Assembly (NCBI GenBank): GCA_029204225.1
Contig: CM055108.1
Location: forward strand, 26,589,303-26,653,302
DNA from: Diphasiastrum complanatum
Lineage: Eukaryota > Streptophyta > Lycopodiopsida > Lycopodiales > Lycopodiaceae
DNA: 64,000 bases
Direction of reading: 5' to 3'
In this document: positions 62,801 through 64,000 of the stretch, in pieces
How the letters are laid out: the number at the start of each line of letters is the position of its first letter
Numbering within the stretch: the stretch's first letter is position 1
Program-made: the position numbers and the translations under genes
Notes under the pieces: model-generated
Databases searched by the model: none
Told to the model about the DNA's origin: nothing
Seen by the model: the letters and a program-made list of their open reading frames with translations, nothing else

Positions 62801-62908
62801 GGAGTGTTAGATGGTGCAGGATTTCCAGCAAGAGTGACTGCGCATTATGTCCCAGTTGAAGGTCAAGCAAGGCCTCGGACTACAATCCTGATAAAATTTC
62901 TAGAAGAG
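39711..62908 (+). CDS. TRAPPC5: TRAPP complex subunit 5 (Trs31-like), seven visible coding exons
   Basis: Core subunit of the TRAPP tethering complexes, which act as guanine-nucleotide exchange factors for Rab1/Ypt1-type GTPases in ER-Golgi and Golgi traffic; it belongs to the Bet3-fold family. Spliced reading of 39711-39782, 54955-55043, 61650-61713, 61892-61969, 62170-62246, 62529-62595 and 62801-62908 gives about 185 residues without a stop, against about 195 in Arabidopsis. Family signatures: MIG start with NVLDKPL, AFSFLFSELVQYNQ, VDNIAELERR, RMLELLCYREKG, RETRLLGILSFVHSTVWK, SLEKGTEHEDEYMISEKEL, VPKDMGAFNC, GFPARVTAHYVPVEGQ and PRTTILIKF. All introns are GT-AG. Intron 1 (15.2 kb) and intron 2 (6.6 kb) are transposon-filled; the rest are 0.2-0.3 kb. 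The final exon is missing or ambiguous. It looks functional: no lesion in any exon. Confidence 0.95.
39783..40990 (+). other. Intron 1, left part, nothing recognised
   Basis: AT-rich intron sequence without a supported transposon or gene. Confidence 0.4.
40991..42880 (-). pseudogene. Chromovirus-like gypsy pol remnant in intron 1, antisense
   Basis: Minus strand, right to left: RT tail (FGLIATPMRFQDVINNLF, HPYLGKLVD), RNase H (FRTDASDYLVGAILLQDG, LAFKSKKLSDAQLRY), and integrase (41600-41000) with VHVVSDRDGHI-like text and FEFAYNTHKLSTT then YGFQARPP. Many stops and shifts. LTRs not found. Confidence 0.75.
42885..43170 (+). pseudogene. Ty1/copia RT/RNase H remnant in intron 1
   Basis: Plus strand: ELLEKFNMSECKPISTPYDG, KLVGSLIYL after a frameshift, then RPDIAYAVSMVSQFMAKPKH and HWRASK. 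This is the usual copia end of RT. It begins directly after the antisense gypsy remnant. Confidence 0.8.
43171..43931 (+). other. Probable 3' region of the intron 1 copia, with an unknown open frame
   Basis: A 98-codon plus-strand frame (43335-43631) has no recognisable domain. The stretch ends in the purine tract at 43932. Confidence 0.3.
43932..44330 (+). repeat. Polypurine tract and 3' LTR of the intron 1 copia
   Basis: AAGGAGGG at 43932-43939 followed by TGTTAGAAATAATAA: the classic copia PPT-LTR junction. TATA-like CTATTTATATG near 44190. The right end is uncertain. Confidence 0.75.
44331..46780 (+). pseudogene. Chromovirus-like gypsy gag-pol remnant in intron 1, sense
   Basis: Plus strand: gag coiled coil (AAKLDAMEAMLKQILEQL, 44470), gag FLDGLNGSLKTF, a degraded knuckle near 44950, protease LFETRSSHNV where DTR or DSG is expected (catalytic Asp lost, 45265), RT tail HLRTILSTLRDN (46080), RNase H FVIVTDAGDIVVGTILMQEG and VAFESEKLDLAQKN (46390) and WYRKGAENCVADALS (46630). 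The palm part of RT is badly decayed and integrase is absent. Confidence 0.75.
46816..46930 (-). mobile_element. tRNA-like retroposon (minimal SINE or tRNA retropseudogene) with 16 bp target duplication
   Basis: TGGTCAATTAGAAGTG occurs at 46816-46831 and again at 46915-46930, exactly flanking an 83 bp insert (46832-46914). On the minus strand the insert has a perfect Pol III A box (TGGCTTAGTTGG), a B box (AGTTCAAGTCC) at tRNA spacing, and an acceptor-like CTAAGGG near its start facing CCCCTAG near its end. There is no long tail. The identical duplication means a fairly recent insertion. It could be a SINE head truncated to tRNA length or a retroposed tRNA. Confidence 0.82.
46931..47368 (+). 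other. 3' internal region of a retroelement before an LTR
   Basis: No domain recognised. It ends TTTAGGGTGGGGTAT, purine-rich, just before the LTR at 47369, so it is likely the 3' end of the element to its left. Confidence 0.35.
47369..47872 (+). repeat. LTR, 504 bp, with PPT on its left and PBS on its right
   Basis: TG start (TGTTATGTCATTACCCC) after a purine tract, CA end after TTTCTTTG, a TATA box (TTATATATA, 47642-47650), and TTGGTATTAGAGC (47873-47885), a near-perfect initiator-Met primer site, directly after the CA. It can serve as 3' LTR to the left and 5' LTR to the right. Confidence 0.8.
47886..51870 (+). pseudogene. Unidentified decayed coding-like region after a 5' LTR
   Basis: The plus strand keeps protein-like wording in shifting frames over about 4 kb: after the primer site MQLDGSGGKRYMDFEGGSTW, later MDHIRFVSTRKWIDILSDWR (49481), then LERLVGSLKKSDQGLNDLLG near 49730 and LFICISSIEEDHKLL (50528). 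I recognise no gag, protease or RT. It should be the 5' coding part of the element whose LTR is at 47369, but it does not look like the copia or chromovirus gags elsewhere here. A tandem duplication lies at 50440-50911. Confidence 0.35.
50440..50911. repeat. Tandem duplication, about 236 bp period
   Basis: TATAGAATTGGAA with GAATAGAGAAGTTCTCTAGG starts both units (50440 and 50676). They run in parallel for the full unit with few changes and a 2 bp difference (GATTGTGGAAC against GATTGTTTGGAAC). Confidence 0.9.
52099..53516 (-). mobile_element. LINE element with ORF1 but no ORF2, antisense in intron 1
   Basis: On the minus strand: a pyrimidine-rich 5' part (53516-53295), ORF1 (53294-52309), about 180 bases of 3' UTR, a 30-base hairpin (52140-52169), TAATAAAG and a TTTC/TC-rich tail (52129-52099). 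No endonuclease or reverse transcriptase lies between ORF1 and the 3' end, so about 3-4 kb of a normal LINE is missing. This resembles the half-LINE (HAL1) design known from mammals. Confidence 0.7.
52309..53294 (-). pseudogene. LINE ORF1 protein (coiled coil, RRM-like, C-terminal domain)
   Basis: Starts MADWQSVNRKGNKK (53294), then a frameshift into a Pro/Ser/Thr-rich linker (53286-52987), one stop near 52984, then 221 open codons: a coiled coil (FQISNLENTVLVLQGKVGIL), a conserved SWADVLKG, an RRM-like fold (LNVRVRGASFAGKDLV to TTVFLHFKDALLRQKVLR) and a basic end (IFMDEDLTPIQWTERKKII). The order matches L1-type ORF1p of the coiled coil-RRM-CTD class. I see no CCHC knuckle, which plant L1 ORF1s often have. 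One frameshift and one stop: recently dead. Confidence 0.72.
53517..53568. repeat. (GA)n microsatellite
   Basis: Pure GA at the 5' side of the antisense LINE; read on the minus strand it is a CT run, perhaps part of the LINE 5' UTR or the tail of an older insert. Confidence 0.9.
53768..53870 (-). mobile_element. Second LINE 3' end with a TC tail
   Basis: 53841-53870 repeats the hairpin of 52140-52169 (GTCTT, GC-TAAAA-GGC, AAGAC, same spacing), preceded (plus strand) by CTTTATTA and the (GA)n tail 53768-53829. The copy stops right after the hairpin, so it is severely 5' truncated. Confidence 0.75.
53871..54954 (+). other. Intron 1, right part, nothing recognised
   Basis: AT-rich sequence ending in the TTCATGCAG acceptor. 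Confidence 0.45.
54955..55043 (+). CDS. TRAPPC5: TRAPPC5 coding exon 2
   Basis: Encodes VSLNAFSFLFSELVQYNQ and on to AELER, the first long helix of the Bet3-fold family. Acceptor GCAG at 54951-54954, donor GTCCCT at 55044; ends in phase 2. Confidence 0.96.
55044..56195 (+). other. Intron 2, left part, with an orphan open frame and a hairpin
   Basis: A 111-codon plus-strand open frame at 55555-55890 has no known domain. A perfect 10 bp stem with 7-base loop lies at 55971-55997 (GCCACATGTG, TGAAGAT, CACATGTGGC). Direct repeat GAGCTTTTAAGTTGTAAATA-like at 55314-55368. Confidence 0.35.
56196..56866 (+). pseudogene. Two-exon-like ORF of unknown family in intron 2
   Basis: ATG at 56196 opens 105 codons to ILSHC, where a perfect donor GTAAGT (56511) occurs. 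TCATGCAG ends at 56607 and the text resumes DVFPSNSFDWQNVKS, then after a frameshift GEPIYGGLTSFALIKNG and MYEVPKKNLGHMANCHRLDH to a stop near 56826. The first exon (YHWKGRIHNFKIDQNGKYL and on to VADRSIL) has the rhythm of a BAH-like domain, which is a guess. It may be a transposon gene or a captured host fragment. Confidence 0.4.
56867..58050 (+). other. Intron 2, unassigned, possible gypsy leader at the right
   Basis: No domain. The last 600 bases could be the leader of the gag that starts at 58051; a primer site was not found. Confidence 0.3.
58051..58920 (+). pseudogene. Ty3/gypsy gag in intron 2
   Basis: ATG at 58051 (MADDNVGLEGAIPMPTYLQ), early stop, then the retrotransposon gag domain in shifted frames: WTSYFNLHAIPKEKKIESV, FFRRKALSWWRDLQPKPTTW, FMEVFRKLFVV, LALWQFILGLPADYENE, and a knuckle LCFICNNPGHVMKF whose last Cys is Phe. 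At least three lesions. Nothing of protease or pol follows. Confidence 0.85.
58921..59270 (+). other. GC-rich stretch after the gag fragment
   Basis: 58930-59110 is GC-rich with GCTCGGGCCAGGAAGCACCT and GGGCCAGCCTGGCTCGAGGC words and a short (CT)n at its left. It may be a short retroposon, but no A and B box pair at proper spacing was found. Confidence 0.3.
59280..59662. mobile_element. Foldback MITE rich in GGGAACG words
   Basis: Ends ATAGTTACCAGGGAA and TTCCCTGGTAACTAT, a perfect 15 bp inverted pair. TTGTAAC at 59272-59278 and 59665-59671 may be the target duplication. The inside repeats GGGAACG/CGTTCCC many times at both ends. The CAGGGAA core recalls hAT-type ends, but assignment is open. 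Confidence 0.7.
59672..61649 (+). other. Intron 2, right part, nothing recognised
   Basis: AT-rich intron without supported genes; ends GGTGAACAG, the acceptor of exon 3. Confidence 0.4.
61650..61713 (+). CDS. TRAPPC5: TRAPPC5 coding exon 3
   Basis: LEEAGYGVGLRMLELLCYRE and K. Completes the split Arg codon from exon 2. Donor GTTTTA. Confidence 0.95.
61892..61969 (+). CDS. TRAPPC5: TRAPPC5 coding exon 4
   Basis: GNKRETRLLGILSFVHSTVW then KSLFGK, the most conserved block of the family. Phase 0 on both sides. Confidence 0.96.
62170..62246 (+). CDS. TRAPPC5: TRAPPC5 coding exon 5
   Basis: VADSLEKGTEHEDEYMISEK then ELLVN and a split Arg codon. Acceptor GGGCAG, donor GTTTTC. Confidence 0.96.
62529..62595 (+). 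CDS. TRAPPC5: TRAPPC5 coding exon 6
   Basis: YISVPKDMGAFNCSAYVAGI then VQ. Acceptor TTGTAG, donor GTAATG. Confidence 0.96.
62801..62908 (+). CDS. TRAPPC5: TRAPPC5 coding exon 7
   Basis: GVLDGAGFPARVTAHYVPVE, then GQARPRTTILIKFLEE. Followed by GTATTACCAACGTAA: either a donor (GTATTA) or a read-through giving VLPT and stop. The family normally continues with VLRREARLG. Confidence 0.93.
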
Positions 62909-64000
62909 GTATTACCAACGTAAACCTTAAATGTACTTAGTTTCCAGTTATATGCATAGTATGATTTTGCCATTATTATTATCAGAATTGGATCTCCTAT
63001 TGTATTTTTCAGATGGGCTTAACCTATTACCTGCCCTCTTTCCTGTATTTAACAGAATTGGACCCCTATCTACTCCAAATCTTCCATGCTAATTGTGTTG
63101 TGAGTAGTCTTTCCCATGTTGTATGCTGAAAACTTGGCCACTGGGGGCTGTGGGCTGAGCACTGGGACCCCATCCCCAGTCTCCTAGCCACCCACTGAAT
63201 GTCGGGACTCCCCAAACAATTGTCACCAGGGGACATGAGAACAATTGGTTCACTAGTTCCAAGTTCTTTCACACTTAGGACGGGACCACATTAACTATGT
63301 CAGATAAGGCACAAAGGCTTATTTGGTCATTTATTATACCAAGTACATGGCGAATATGATTTTTCAACTGGGAGACTAAGTGAACCACCACAAGGGACAT
63401 GATGTAATTAATCATGTACAGATGTAATTATGAAATTGTGGTAGGTAATAAACTGCTGATGTTCCACTCTTATCGTCAATTTTTTTGATGTCCTGATGTT
63501 GTCATAATAGATGTGGTCATATCTCCAATGCTATACACCAACCATGTTTTTTGGTTGGTTAGAGATGGTGCCTAGGGTTTGTAATGCCCTACACTTCGTT
63601 TTCTCTCTTCTAATTGGTATGCGCTGTTTGCTCCATAGCAACATTTTGACAGGGGTTTTTGAGGGTTGCATCTATGTCAGTATCGTCAGTATTGCAATAA
63701 TATCTTCTATCACCTTGATAAAAAGTCTCGTCATGCAGACGAGTCTTTGTAACAACAAGGACTTGAAATTGCAGTCAATGGATGAGAAAGGTGTAGGACA
63801 AGTTTGTTTATGCCTAGGATTATGGTCTTGACCTCTTGGACCCAACAGATATGATGTGTCCACTAGTCAAAACCAATTGACATTTGGAGCAACATGATCT
63901 ACTAATGTTCGGTTTCCAAGCACGTATGTTATTTTCATTATTAATGTGCCCTTTATGTCTGTTTCACATACACTTAAATACCTTTGTCAATGGTTTTATC
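62909..64000 (+). other. 3' side of TRAPPC5, no further exon found
   Basis: No reading that matches the expected VLRREARLG end was found, so the last exon may lie beyond the window. 63160-63236 is copy 2 of the GC-rich dispersed repeat at 27806-27885. The 106-codon frame at 63511-63831 has no known domain. Confidence 0.4.

Noticed and set aside
62980-63040. Terminal TRAPPC5 exon after TTTTTCAG near 63011
   Set aside because: The reading after that acceptor (ATGGGCTTAACC) does not encode the family C-terminus in any phase.

Overview
This is nuclear DNA from a land plant with a large, transposon-filled genome. The evidence is one conserved eukaryotic gene with a plant-like protein sequence, split by GT-AG introns of up to 15 kb, set among nested, decayed LTR retrotransposons of both the Ty1/copia and Ty3/gypsy superfamilies. 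The base composition looks AT-rich (not counted). A gymnosperm or a fern is the best guess; the sequence alone does not settle it.

The only host gene I can identify is the TRAPP-complex subunit TRAPPC5/Trs31, on the + strand. Seven coding exons are visible, from the start codon at 39711 to 62908. Intron 1 (15.2 kb) and intron 2 (6.6 kb) are filled with transposable elements. All visible splice sites are GT-AG and the phases join correctly, giving about 185 codons. The last residues lie either just beyond 62908 or in a short read-through tail.

Layout. 1-8240: a minus-strand gypsy polyprotein (4290-7340), followed on the same strand by a decayed coding block of unknown function (253-3650) that is broken by a MITE. 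The segment is flanked by two outward-facing copies of one LTR, with a copia gag stub beside the right copy. 8247-16255: a minus-strand copia element (5' LTR, PBS, gag, protease, RT) that lacks its integrase. A 4.8 kb long-terminal-inverted-repeat element (9294-14068) sits at that gap. 16256-25000: unassigned DNA, a plus-strand gypsy leader with a tRNA-Asp-type primer site, then a minus-strand gypsy gag-pol (20109-24900) holding a 416 bp insertion with an AGGAT target duplication. 25000-34500: minisatellite and T-rich blocks, scattered copia and gypsy fragments, and a copia 5' LTR (34004-34496) inserted in the next gypsy. 34500-37150: a third minus-strand gypsy pol. 37150-39710: promoter side and 5' UTR of TRAPPC5.

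Inside TRAPPC5 the introns hold two oppositely oriented chromovirus-like gypsy remnants, copia remnants, an LTR with both a PPT and a PBS, an 83 bp tRNA-like retroposon with a 16 bp target duplication, an antisense LINE that keeps ORF1 but has no ORF2, a second LINE 3' end, a gypsy gag and foldback elements. None of the transposon proteins looks intact: stops, frameshifts or lost catalytic residues are visible in nearly all. The items most worth following up are the ORF1-only LINE with its conserved 3' hairpin, the tRNA-like retroposon, the long-TIR element with its unidentified ORFs, and the unplaced coding-like block at 47.9-51.9 kb.
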